From DASQHM01 sp035632095 (lineage in GTDB: Bacteria > Pseudomonadota > Alphaproteobacteria > Ferrovibrionales > Ferrovibrionaceae), in contig DASQHM010000241.1 of assembly GCA_035632095.1 (NCBI GenBank), positions 1 through 42,100 of the forward strand: a stretch of 42,100 nucleotides of DNA, read 5' to 3'. Both the position numbers and the translations under genes were made by a program. This document shows, piece by piece, positions 15,314 through 23,942 of this stretch (positions are counted from its first letter, which is position 1; each line of letters opens with the position of its first letter). A model generated the notes under the pieces. The model had not been told where the DNA came from, made no database searches, and worked only from the letters and a program-made list of their open reading frames with translations.

Positions 15314-16720
15314 TCACGGCTTGGTCCAGTCGGTATGGAACACGCCGTCGCGGTCCGTGCGCCGGTAGCCGTGGGCGCCGAAATAGTCGCGCTGACTCTG
15401 GATCAAATTCGCGGGCAGCCGCGCGCTGCGATAGGCGTCGTAATAGGCGAGCGCCGAGCCGAGCGCCGGCAGCGGCACGCCGGCCGAAGCGCCCATGCCG
15501 ACGATCAGCCGCCAATCGGCGTGCGAAGCCGCGAGCGTGTCCCGGAAATGCCCGGCCACGAGCAAATTCGGCAACGCCGGATCGGCGTGCAAGGCCGATG
15601 CGATCGGCGCCAGCAATCGTCCGCGGATGATGCAGCCCGCACGCCAAACCTCGGCCACGCGCGCCAGGTTCATCGCCCAGCCATGTTCGCGCGCGCCGGC
15701 GGCTAGCAACGCGAAGCCTTGCGCGAACGCGCCGATCTTGGCGCCGAGCACGGCCTTGCCGAGGCGCTCGACAAAGCCGGAGCCTTGCACGCGGGCAGCG
15801 CTCGGACCGGCAAGCATTCCCGCCGCCTGCCGCCGTTCCTCCAGCAGCGCCGACAGGGCGCGCGCCGTCACCGCCGCGCTCAGCGTCGGCGCCGGAACGC
15901 CCAAGGCAAGGGCGGATTCCGCCGCCCATTGCCCCGTGCCTTTCTGCTCGGCCTCGTCCAGCACGAGGTCCACCAGCGGATGCCCGGTCTCCGGATCGAC
16001 GCGGCCGAGTATGGCCGCGGTGATCTCCGTCAGAAACGATTGCGCCTCGCCGGCACTCCAGGCGCGGAATACGGCTTGCATCGCGCCGTTGTCGATGCCG
16101 CCGACGATCTGCATCAAGGCATAGGCTTCGGCCAGGATCTGCATCTCGGCGTATTCGATGCCGTTGTGCACCATCTTGACGAAGTGGCCCGCGCCGTCCT
16201 CGCCGAACCAGGCGCAACACGGTTCGGTCTCGTAGCGGGCCGCGATCGCGTGAAACAGCGGCGCGCTCCGCTCATAGGCTTGCGCCGCGCCGCCGATCAT
16301 CAGCGAGGGGCCGTGGCGCGCGCCGTCTTCGCCGCCCGAAATCCCGATGCCGAGAAAATCGACGGCCTGTTCCGCTAGTGCCTTTTGACGACGCTGCGTG
16401 TCGGCAAAATGGGAATTGCCGCCGTCGAACAAGGCGTCGCCCGGCTGCAACGCCGGTTTTAACGCCGCGACCGCGGCGTCGACGGGACCGCCGGCCTTCA
16501 CCATGAGCAGGACATGACGCGGCCTTGCCAGCGAAGCCGCGAACGCATCGGCGGAGTCGTGGATGACGACACGGGCATGCGCCACCGCTCGCGCCGCCGC
16601 GCGGGCTTCCGCCCAGGGATCGAACAGGCTTACGGCAAAGCCGCGGTCGGCGAAATTGAGCGCCAGATTGCGCCCCATCACGCCGAGACCATAGATGCCG
16701 ATATCCGCCGAGTCGCCCAA
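15314..16720 (-). CDS. gnd: 6-phosphogluconate dehydrogenase, decarboxylating
   Basis: Oxidises and decarboxylates 6-phosphogluconate to ribulose 5-phosphate with NADP+. NADP loop GLGVMG is at residues 11-16; the substrate site shows FDGGNSHFADTQRR, GISGGEDGARHGPSLM and HFVKMVHNGIEYAEM, the last containing the catalytic lysine. GTGQWAAESALALGVPAPT marks the C-terminal all-helical part. I chose TTG 16720 because GAGGAGT lies just upstream and the product is then 468 residues, the length of E. coli Gnd. ATG codons at 16762 and 16759 are in frame but would add 13-14 arginine-rich residues without a ribosome site. It is followed by gntK. It lies downstream of the secretion genes on the same strand, but a functional link to them is not evident. 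Confidence 0.94.
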   Translation of the reverse strand: MGDSADIGIYGLGVMGRNLALNFADRGFAVSLFDPWAEARAAARAVAHARVVIHDSADAFAASLARPRHVLLMVKAGGPVDAAVAALKPALQPGDALFDGGNSHFADTQRRQKALAEQAVDFLGIGISGGEDGARHGPSLMIGGAAQAYERSAPLFHAIAARYETEPCCAWFGEDGAGHFVKMVHNGIEYAEMQILAEAYALMQIVGGIDNGAMQAVFRAWSAGEAQSFLTEITAAILGRVDPETGHPLVDLVLDEAEQKGTGQWAAESALALGVPAPTLSAAVTARALSALLEERRQAAGMLAGPSAARVQGSGFVERLGKAVLGAKIGAFAQGFALLAAGAREHGWAMNLARVAEVWRAGCIIRGRLLAPIASALHADPALPNLLVAGHFRDTLAASHADWRLIVGMGASAGVPLPALGSALAYYDAYRSARLPANLIQSQRDYFGAHGYRRTDRDGVFHTDWTKP

Positions 16721-16799
16721 CGCACTCCTCGTGGCGGCGCGGCGCCGCCGAGCAGGCATCAAACCATAGCCGCCGGAATGCGCAACCGGCTTGCGCGGA

Positions 16800-18134
16800 T
16801 CATTCCTCGCGCATCGACCGGTTCAGGCTGTCCGTGATCGGCGAGAGGAAATAGTCGATAGCCTTGCGTTCGCCGCCGATGATCAGCATCTCCGCCGGCA
16901 TGCCGGGATAGAGCGAAACGCCCTGGATGCGGGTCAGCGCGTCGCGGTCGATTTCCGCGCGCGCGAGGTAGAACGATTCGCCCTTCGGATCCTGCTGCAG
17001 GTCGGCGGAGACGTAGGTCAGATGCCCGGTGAGGACCGGGACCTTGTGCTGCTTGTAGGCGGTGAGACGGATGTTCACGCGCTGGCCCGGCCGCAAATGC
17101 TCGATGTCGTCCGGGCGCACATTGGCTTCGACGATCATGGTGTCCGACTGTGGCACGATATCGAGGATCGGCTGTCCGGCGCCGATGGCGCTGCCCGGCG
17201 TGAAGAACTTGATGTCGGTGACCTTGCCGGATTCCGGCGCCAGCACGTCGCGCTTGGTCAAAAGGTCCTGCGCGCCGCGAACCCGCTCCGACAAGTCCGC
17301 CGCCGCTCCTTGCGCGTCCTGCAGGTCCTTGGAGATGTCCTGCCGGCGCTGGTTGCGGGTCGACGCGATCTCGAGCTCGGTTTGGGCGATCGCCTGTTGC
17401 GTCTCCGCCTGGTGCGCGGTCAGCTCGCCGATGTTGCCGCGCAATTCGGCTTCGTTGCGCTTGATCTCGTACATGCGGGTCTTGGTGGCGTAGCCCTTGG
17501 CGAGCAGTTCGTTGGTGCCTTGCAGTTCCTGCTCGGTCAACGCAAGGCGCTGCTGCATGGACGCCAACTGCGCCTTCATCGCCGCGATCTGCTCTTGCGC
17601 CTGTTTGACCTTGCGCTCCTGCGCGCCGATGGTGCTGTCGTACAGCTTGTAGCGATCCTCGAAAACGTGCTGCTCGTTGGCGACCAGGCCGGCGATGGCG
17701 GAATCGGCCGCGGCCGCGTCGCGCAGTTCCTTTGGAAACTCGATGCTGGCCTGCTCGTCCTGCTCGGCGCGCAGCCGCGCCACCTTGGCGACGGTGGTCC
17801 AATACTGCGCCTTCAGCGACCCGAGCTGCGACATGGCCTGCGCCTCATCCAGCTTGAGCAGCGGCTGGCCCTTTTCGACGCGGTCGCCCTCTTTCACATA
17901 TAGCTGTTTCAGGATGCCGGGATCGAGCAGGCTGACGGTCTTGCGTTTGGTTTCGACCACCACATTGCCCATGGCGGGAACGGCGCTGTCGAGCGGCGCG
18001 AGGCATGCCCAGACTAGAAAGCTGCCGAAGCCGAGGCCGATGACCAGGAACGCCTGCCGCACGATGCGGCGGAGCGACGGAGCGCGGCTTTCCGCCTCCA
18101 GCGCCGCTTGCCAAGAGGGAATCATCTGCGTCAT
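16800..18134 (-). CDS. Type I secretion periplasmic adaptor (HlyD/PrtE family)
   Basis: The membrane-fusion protein of a type I secretion system, 444 residues. ATG 18134 has GGGAG eight bases upstream. One transmembrane helix (FLVIGLGFGSFLVWACLAPL, near 29-48) anchors it in the inner membrane. PAMGNVVVETKRKTVSLLDP starts the periplasmic part; the lipoyl half-motif is VKEGDRVEKGQPLLKLDEAQ. A long heptad-patterned helical hairpin covers about residues 100-280 and would reach an outer-membrane TolC-like channel. The second lipoyl half and beta-barrel follow (SGKVTDIKFFTPGSAIGAGQ). The C-terminal region with FYLARAEIDRD is also typical of HlyD/PrtE. It is last in the ABC-ABC-HlyD operon (22-base gap). 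No TolC-family gene is in the window. Confidence 0.93.
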   Translation of the reverse strand: MTQMIPSWQAALEAESRAPSLRRIVRQAFLVIGLGFGSFLVWACLAPLDSAVPAMGNVVVETKRKTVSLLDPGILKQLYVKEGDRVEKGQPLLKLDEAQAMSQLGSLKAQYWTTVAKVARLRAEQDEQASIEFPKELRDAAAADSAIAGLVANEQHVFEDRYKLYDSTIGAQERKVKQAQEQIAAMKAQLASMQQRLALTEQELQGTNELLAKGYATKTRMYEIKRNEAELRGNIGELTAHQAETQQAIAQTELEIASTRNQRRQDISKDLQDAQGAAADLSERVRGAQDLLTKRDVLAPESGKVTDIKFFTPGSAIGAGQPILDIVPQSDTMIVEANVRPDDIEHLRPGQRVNIRLTAYKQHKVPVLTGHLTYVSADLQQDPKGESFYLARAEIDRDALTRIQGVSLYPGMPAEMLIIGGERKAIDYFLSPITDSLNRSMREE

Positions 18135-18156
18135 CGGCGTTGCTCCCAATCGCGCA

Positions 18157-20775
18157 TCATGCGGTCACCAACTGGCCGGCCGTCGGGGCGGAGGCGGGCG
18201 CGTCGGCCGGGCGGACGACCACCGATCGTTCCGGGCGGACGATGCGCTCGATGCGGCCCGTTTTGAGAACGACCACGCGATCCATGGCGGCCAATGCCGC
18301 CGGCCGATGGGTGATCAGGAGGATCGCGGCGCCGTCGCGCTTGGCTTCTTCGATGGCCCGCAACAAGGCCTGTTCGCCGTCGTGGTCCAGGTTGGCGTTC
18401 GGCTCGTCGAGAATCAGCAGCCGAGGCCGGCCGTAAAGCGCCCGCGCCAGCGCCACGCGCTGGGTTTGCCCGCCCGACAGATTGTATTCGCTGCTGCCGA
18501 TGCGCGTCATATATCCGTCCGGCAAGCGACCGATGAGTTCGTGCACCCCGGCGCGCTCGGCCGCTTCCACGGCAGCGGCAGGATCGGCATCGCGCATGCG
18601 CGCGATGTTGTCGACGATGTTTCCGTCGAGCATCGAGATCGATTGCGGCAGATAGCCGACCTTCTGCCCGAACGCCTCGCGGTCCCATTCGAGGGTGGAG
18701 ACGTTGCCGAGGCAAACGGCGCCGGAGGTCGGCCGGAGCACGCCGACGATGAGCCGCGCCAAGGTCGATTTGCCCGAACCGGAAGGGCCGACGACGCCGA
18801 CTGCTTCGCCCGGTTCGATGGTGAACGATACGTCGTCGAGAATCTTGCGGCCGCCTTCGCCGGCCGTGAAGCAGAGCCGGTCGACCGAAAGCTGTCCGGT
18901 TACCGCGGCGGGCGCGGCGCGGCCGGCGTCGACACGGCCGTCCAGCAGCTCGCGGACCCGGTTCCAGGCGGCGATCGCCGATGTCCATTGCCGCCAGGCG
19001 CCGATGAGCTGCTCGAACGGCAGCAGCAGCTTGGCCACCAGCAGGTTGGCGCCCATCATGCTGCCGGGCGAGGCTTCGTAGCGCATCACCAACACGACGC
19101 CGATCACCATGACGCCGGCCTGCATGCCGAGGCGCGCCGACTTGGCGATCGCGCCGAGAAGCTTGTTGCGCCAGGTGGCGCGCCCCAACACGTTGAGCAC
19201 GTCGCTTTGCCGGTGCATCCAGCGACGCGCCACGTCGGGCAGCATGCCGAGGCCGGCCAGCAGTTCGGTGTTCCTGAGCGCGGCCGAGAGATCGTTCACG
19301 GAGGCTGCGGCCGCGGCGTTGGCCTGAATGAGATCCTTGCGGGTGCTGCGATCGGTCAGCGCAGATAACCCGAGCAGTACGGCCGCGCATATCAGGCCGT
19401 AGATGCCGTAGGCCGGATGCAGAAGAAACAGCACCGCAACCAGCGCGGGCGTCCACAGCGCATCCAGCGGCACCACCGCGGCAATGCCTGACATGAACAT
19501 ACGCAGCTCGTTGAGGTCGCGCATCGCCTGTTGCGACGCCGATGCGCCGCCGGCAAGGCTCTTGCCGAGCGCCGCCTGCAGGGTCGGGATATTGAGGCGA
19601 CGCGCCATGCGATCCGCCAGCACCACGAAGATGGAGGAGCGGAAGAACTCGACGATGCCGTAAAGCGCCATTCCGACCATGCAGCCGATGGTCAGCGTAG
19701 CGATCGTGTCCATGTTGCGCGATTGCAGCACGCGGTCGTACAGGATCATGTCGTAGAGCGGCACGAACAGCATGCTCACGTTGACGAACAGCGTGATCAC
19801 TGTCGCGGCCAGGAATCCGCCTGCGAGTTCGCGCTTCAGGCCCGAAATCGGATTCGGCCCGCGCAGCGGCTCGGGCTGACCGCGAGGCTCGGCGCTTGCC
19901 GCTGCGATCTTGTGCCTGGGCGCCGACGCGGTGTCGGGCTTCGGTTCGGTCGCCCGCTTCGGCTTCGGCTCTGGCGCCGGTTCGGACTTTTGTTCGAGCT
20001 TCGCCTCCGGTTTCGGCTCGGACTTAGGTTCGGGCTTCGCTTCGGCCTTGGGTGCGTGCGCCGGCTCCGCCTTCGAAGCGGGCGTCGGCGCGGGTTTTTG
20101 TTCGAGCTTCGGCTCCGGCTCCGGCTCGGGCTTAGGTTCGGGTTTCGCTTCAGCCTTGGGCGCGGGCGACAGTTCCGCCTTTGGAGCGGGCGTCGGCGCG
20201 GGTGTTTGTTCGAGCTTCGGCTCCGGCTCCGGCTTGAGCTTAGGTTCGGGTTTCGCTTCGGCCTTGGGCGCGGGCGACAGTTCCGCCTTTGGAGGCGGCG
20301 ACAGTGTGGACTCTTGTTCGAGTTTAGGCTCGGGCTTCGGCTCGGTCTGCGGTGCGGGCATTGGATCGATTGCCGGCGATCGCTTCGCCGCGCCCATCAC
20401 CTTGTCGAGGCGTTTCAATGCCGACGACGGTTCGTCAGCCGGCGGCGGTTCGGGCTCGAAGCGCCGCCGCCGCAGCCAGCCGAGCCACGCGGCCTTGGCT
20501 TGACCGTTCGCTTGGCGCGCTGTTTTGGCAACGTGCGCGACGCTTTCCGGAACCTTGTCGCGCGGACCGACCTGCAACAGCCGCACGGGCGGCATTGCCG
20601 GGCGGTCCGGTTTGGCATGCGGCGTGACGATCCGAGGTTCCTGCTTCTGTGCAGGTGCGCGCGCCTTTTGCGCGCCGGCGACGGTCGCGGCGCTTTGCGG
20701 CTTGGCCGGCGCCGATTGCGGCGCTTGCGTTGCCGCCCCGGCACGTTGTCCCAATATGCGCTCGCGCGGCGTCAC
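18157..20775 (-). CDS. Type I secretion ABC transporter (PrtD-like) with long Pro/Lys/Glu repeat extension
   Basis: A fused membrane/ATPase exporter subunit, 872 residues against 560-600 for PrtD relatives. The start GTG 20775 overlaps the previous stop as GTGA. Residues 1-310 are an added region: a basic, alanine-rich stretch, then three and a half copies of a 36-residue unit rich in K-P-E-P (about 141-285). The exporter core begins near 312 (LKRELAGGFLAATVITLFVN). Its ATPase has Walker A GPSGSGKST (663-671), LSGGQ (766-770), LLILDEP Walker B (786-792) and switch histidine 823. All ATPase motifs are intact. A stop-free frame continues upstream through the preceding gene but reads its antisense-phase shadow, not one giant protein. 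The extension should lie in the cytoplasm; its function is unknown. Confidence 0.9.
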   Translation of the reverse strand: MTPRERILGQRAGAATQAPQSAPAKPQSAATVAGAQKARAPAQKQEPRIVTPHAKPDRPAMPPVRLLQVGPRDKVPESVAHVAKTARQANGQAKAAWLGWLRRRRFEPEPPPADEPSSALKRLDKVMGAAKRSPAIDPMPAPQTEPKPEPKLEQESTLSPPPKAELSPAPKAEAKPEPKLKPEPEPKLEQTPAPTPAPKAELSPAPKAEAKPEPKPEPEPEPKLEQKPAPTPASKAEPAHAPKAEAKPEPKSEPKPEAKLEQKSEPAPEPKPKRATEPKPDTASAPRHKIAAASAEPRGQPEPLRGPNPISGLKRELAGGFLAATVITLFVNVSMLFVPLYDMILYDRVLQSRNMDTIATLTIGCMVGMALYGIVEFFRSSIFVVLADRMARRLNIPTLQAALGKSLAGGASASQQAMRDLNELRMFMSGIAAVVPLDALWTPALVAVLFLLHPAYGIYGLICAAVLLGLSALTDRSTRKDLIQANAAAAASVNDLSAALRNTELLAGLGMLPDVARRWMHRQSDVLNVLGRATWRNKLLGAIAKSARLGMQAGVMVIGVVLVMRYEASPGSMMGANLLVAKLLLPFEQLIGAWRQWTSAIAAWNRVRELLDGRVDAGRAAPAAVTGQLSVDRLCFTAGEGGRKILDDVSFTIEPGEAVGVVGPSGSGKSTLARLIVGVLRPTSGAVCLGNVSTLEWDREAFGQKVGYLPQSISMLDGNIVDNIARMRDADPAAAVEAAERAGVHELIGRLPDGYMTRIGSSEYNLSGGQTQRVALARALYGRPRLLILDEPNANLDHDGEQALLRAIEEAKRDGAAILLITHRPAALAAMDRVVVLKTGRIERIVRPERSVVVRPADAPASAPTAGQLVTA
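19937..20340 (-). repeat. Tandem 108-base repeats encoding the K-P-E-P region
   Basis: A 108-base period is visible from identical anchors (GCCTTG) at 20045, 20153 and 20261, with a partial unit before 20045 and a diverging one after 20261. Each unit encodes 36 residues such as KAELSPAPKAEAKPEPK and PEPEPKLEQ. Units 20045-20152 and 20153-20260 are the most alike. The period is a multiple of three, so unit gain or loss keeps the frame and copy number may vary between strains. Confidence 0.9.
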
Positions 20776-22562
20776 GTTGCGGCGATCCTTGCCGGCTCGG
20801 CAACGTCGGCGCGTTTGACCAAGCTGACCGAGGGCGCCTTGAGCGCGCGCAATACCGCATCGCGCGCGCCGAAGCGGTCGATCATGCCGTCCTTCAGCAC
20901 CAGCAGCTTGTCGGCGAGGGCCACCAGTGACGGCCTGTGCGCGATCATCAGCACCGTGGTGCCGTGCTCGCGCGCGCCGTCGATCGCCGATTGCAACGCA
21001 CGCTCTCCTTCGTCGTCGAGCGCCGAGTTGGGTTCGTCGAGCACCAGCATTTTCGGCTTGCCGAACAGCGCCCGCGCCAGCGCAAGCTTCTGGCGCTGTC
21101 CGCCGGACAGGACAAACCCCGCCTCGCCGATCGGCGTGGCGTAGCCGTTCGGGAGCTGCATGATGGTTTCGTGGATGCCGGCGGCGACCGCGGCGGCGAT
21201 GATGTCGGCCGGGTCGGCCTCGCGCATACGGGCGATGTTGTCGCCGATGGAGCCTTCGAGCATGGCCGTGGTTTGCGGCATGTAGCCGACATGGCGGCCG
21301 AAATCGCCGCGCTCCCAGGTCCAGGTGTTGTTGCCATCGAGCCAGACGCCGCCCGCGGTCGGTTGCGCTGCGCCGACGATGATGCGCGCAAGCGTCGACT
21401 TTCCGGCGCCGGACGGTCCGATGATCCCGAGCACTTCGCCGGGCTCCACCTCGAAAGTGATGCCGCGCAGCACCGGCCGCTCGCCGCCCTGTGCGATATA
21501 CACCAGCCGGTCGACGACGACCTTGCCGTTGCGGCACGGCAGCGGGATGGTGCCGCGCTGGCTGTGCGTTTCGGTCAGCAGCGCGACCACGCGCCGCCAG
21601 GCTTCCGCGGCCGAAATCCAGCTTCGCCACGAGCCGACGATGCGCTCGACCGGCAGCAGCATCTTGGCCAGGATCATGTTGGCGGCCACCATGCTGCCGC
21701 CGGATACCTGACCGTCGATGCAAAGGACGATCCCGGCGCAAACCATCAGGCCGGTCATCATCAGGCGCGATGACTTGGTGGCCGCCGTCATCACCTTGAC
21801 GATGCGCGTGCCGCGCCAAAGCTTCTCGAGCATCGCTTCCTGCGAGCCGCGCCAGCGCCGCGCCAGTGCGGGCAGCATGCCGAGGCCTTCGACCGCCTCG
21901 GCATGGCGTACGGCGACGGAAATTTCGCTGAATGCGCGGATGGTTTCGTCGTTGGCCTCGCGGAGCGGTCGGCGCGAAAGCAGGTCGTTGACCAAGCCGA
22001 TCGCCACCAGGACGACGCTGCAAACGAGGGCGACAATGCCATAGGCCCAGTGCATCACGAACAAGGCGGCCAGAAGGAACGGCGACCACACGAGATCGAG
22101 CGGAATGCCGATGGCATCCCCGGATACGAAGCTGCGAAGCTCGCCGAGATCGCGGATAGCCTGGCCCGATTGCGGCGTCGCGCCTTCCTCGGCGATGCGC
22201 GCCGCGGTCAGGAGCGAGGGCAGGCTCAAGGTGCGGGCCACCCGGTCCGCCACGGCCTCGTAGAGCAGCGAGCCGAGGAACGTCAGCAAAAAGTGCACCG
22301 CCAGCACCAGCCCAAAGCCGGCCGTAAGCCAAAACAATGTGTTGGTGTTGCGCGTGGTCAGCACGACGTTGAAGAGCTGCATGTTGTAGAGCGGCACGAG
22401 CAGCGCCGCCAGATTGGCGCCGGCCGCGATGACAAATCCGACGCCGAGCGCGCGCGCAAAGCGCCGGCGCGTCGAACGCACCAGATCGGCCCCGGAAGCG
22501 GCCGAGGTTCGCGTCTGCGACGGCCTCGGGCCGGCCGCGTTGGGATTAGCCAAGTATTTCAT
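20772..22562 (-). CDS. Type I secretion ABC transporter/ATPase (PrtD-like)
   Basis: The first of two tandem exporter subunits, 596 residues, normal for the PrtD group. No C39 peptidase-like domain precedes the membrane part, as in PrtD/AprD rather than HlyB. Hydrophobic segments lie near 38-60, 72-100, 152-192 and 262-285. The ATPase has Walker A GPSGAGKST (382-390), signature LSGGQ (485-489), Walker B MLVLDEP (505-511) and switch histidine 542, all intact. It shares the core layout of its neighbour (EGLGMLPALARRW here, AGLGMLPDVARRW there), so the two are paralogues that may form a heterodimer. The next gene starts inside its stop codon. The nearby RTX-type protein is the obvious cargo candidate. 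Confidence 0.93.
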   Translation of the reverse strand: MKYLANPNAAGPRPSQTRTSAASGADLVRSTRRRFARALGVGFVIAAGANLAALLVPLYNMQLFNVVLTTRNTNTLFWLTAGFGLVLAVHFLLTFLGSLLYEAVADRVARTLSLPSLLTAARIAEEGATPQSGQAIRDLGELRSFVSGDAIGIPLDLVWSPFLLAALFVMHWAYGIVALVCSVVLVAIGLVNDLLSRRPLREANDETIRAFSEISVAVRHAEAVEGLGMLPALARRWRGSQEAMLEKLWRGTRIVKVMTAATKSSRLMMTGLMVCAGIVLCIDGQVSGGSMVAANMILAKMLLPVERIVGSWRSWISAAEAWRRVVALLTETHSQRGTIPLPCRNGKVVVDRLVYIAQGGERPVLRGITFEVEPGEVLGIIGPSGAGKSTLARIIVGAAQPTAGGVWLDGNNTWTWERGDFGRHVGYMPQTTAMLEGSIGDNIARMREADPADIIAAAVAAGIHETIMQLPNGYATPIGEAGFVLSGGQRQKLALARALFGKPKMLVLDEPNSALDDEGERALQSAIDGAREHGTTVLMIAHRPSLVALADKLLVLKDGMIDRFGARDAVLRALKAPSVSLVKRADVAEPARIAAT

Positions 22563-22653
22563 GTGCCAATCGAATTGGCGGGTCTGAGCCCGCGGCCTAC
22601 GACGTTAGGCGCTTGGCGTTAATCGACCGTAAACGATTGTCCGCCCGGTCCGC

Positions 22654-23922
22654 TTATTCCGCGGCCGATCGATGCGCCGGAACGTGTCCTGAGGCGGCGC
22701 CCCCGCTCAAAGTCCGCCCTGTCACTTGGCGGAGGAAATCGACTTGAGCCGGCAGGCTGGTGGAGAGGTCGTAGCGCCCGACGATGGTGGCGCGCGCCTG
22801 CCGCCGCATGTCTTCGAGATCGGCGCCGCGCCGCAGGCCATCCACGGTGCGTGCCGCGATGTCGTGCGGCGAGCGGAAGTCCGCCAGCAGTCCGTTTTCC
22901 CCGTGGCGGATCATTTCCTCCACCGGCGGCGTGCGCGAGCCTATCACCACGCAGCCGGCGGCGAGCGCTTCCATCATCGACCACGAGAGCACGAAGGGCA
23001 CGGTGAGATAGACGTGCGCGGCGGAGACCTGCAGCAACTTGAGGTACTCGGCATAGGGCAGGAGGCCGGTAAAATGCACGCGGTCCTGATCGAAATTGAC
23101 TTCCTCTTCCATGACCGCGCGCCACGTGCGGCCGTCGGCTGGCCGCGCGCCGTAGCTTACGTCGTTGCCGCCGACGATCACCACTTGGGCGTCCGGGACC
23201 TGGTCAAGTATTGAGGGTATGGCCCGAACGAAATTCGGAAAGCCGCGATAGGGTTCGAGATTGCGCGCCACATAGGTCACGACCGGCTTGCCGCGTCTCA
23301 GCACGGTGCCGTTGGCGAGCCGGAACGCCGCCGCCGGATCGGGGCGAACCCGCTCGGCATCGATGCCGTCGAACACCACATCGATCTTGTTCTGCCACTC
23401 TCGCGGATGCACGCTGCGCTGCCATTCCGTCGGACAAAGGCCGCGGTCGCAGGCTTCGAGGGTAAGGATCAGCGCGGCGTTCTTGGTGCGCACCCGGGCC
23501 GCGACTTCAACGTCGGGCGCCGTGGTTTCCCCGTATCCGACATCGGCCCCGTTGGCGCGATAGAAAAACTCGCAATAGCTGACGAGTTTCGCATTGGGGA
23601 GCGCATCCTTGATGTACAGCGCTTCGCCCCAGCCGGGATGCGCCACCACGAGGTCCGGCGCAAAGCCGCCCCGCGCCATGGCGATGCAGGCTTCCGCGAC
23701 GGCCTGGCCATGCAGGACCGCGTTCTCGAAGCCGCGAATGTAGTGATGCGTCTCGTTCCCGGCGCCTCGCTTGGTGCGGTAACGCAGGCGCCTCACGCCC
23801 GCCGGCGGCGGCTTGTCCGCCTTGGTCAGGAATACGACGTGGTTTTCCGGGTTGCGCGCGAGATGTGCAGCGAGATGCCCGAATTGCCCGGGCATGTTTT
23901 GATGCACAAACAGAATGTTCAT
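22654..23922 (-). CDS. Glycosyltransferase family 4 protein
   Basis: A 422-residue retaining GT-B glycosyltransferase. ATG 23922 gives the normal opening MNILFVHQNMPGQFGHLAAH; a longer open frame to 24075 would run into the pyruvyl transferase gene. The N-lobe has LVVAHPGWGEALYIKD and YCEFFYRANGADVGYGE; the C-lobe starts at KPVVTYVARNLEPYRGFPNF. The sugar-nucleotide site shows VHFTGLLPYAEYLKLLQVS and PFVLSWSMMEALAAGCVVIG, the E-x7-E type motif region of GT4. It is probably cytoplasmic and works on a surface polysaccharide together with the pyruvyl transferase upstream (20-base gap). The ABC exporter genes follow after 91 bases on the same strand. Donor and acceptor sugars are unknown. Confidence 0.92.
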   Translation of the reverse strand: MNILFVHQNMPGQFGHLAAHLARNPENHVVFLTKADKPPPAGVRRLRYRTKRGAGNETHHYIRGFENAVLHGQAVAEACIAMARGGFAPDLVVAHPGWGEALYIKDALPNAKLVSYCEFFYRANGADVGYGETTAPDVEVAARVRTKNAALILTLEACDRGLCPTEWQRSVHPREWQNKIDVVFDGIDAERVRPDPAAAFRLANGTVLRRGKPVVTYVARNLEPYRGFPNFVRAIPSILDQVPDAQVVIVGGNDVSYGARPADGRTWRAVMEEEVNFDQDRVHFTGLLPYAEYLKLLQVSAAHVYLTVPFVLSWSMMEALAAGCVVIGSRTPPVEEMIRHGENGLLADFRSPHDIAARTVDGLRRGADLEDMRRQARATIVGRYDLSTSLPAQVDFLRQVTGRTLSGGAASGHVPAHRSAAE

Positions 23923-23942
23923 CGTGAGCCGCCGGACGCCGC

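Noticed and set aside
19937..20340. The 108-base tandem repeats as a CRISPR array.
   Set aside because: The units are contiguous, in frame and coding, with no unique spacers.
20776..22332. A stop-free minus-strand frame that would extend the second ABC protein to 1391 residues.
   Set aside because: The extra part is arginine/alanine-rich and out of phase with the intact first ABC gene; the GTGA overlap and normal motifs show two separate genes.
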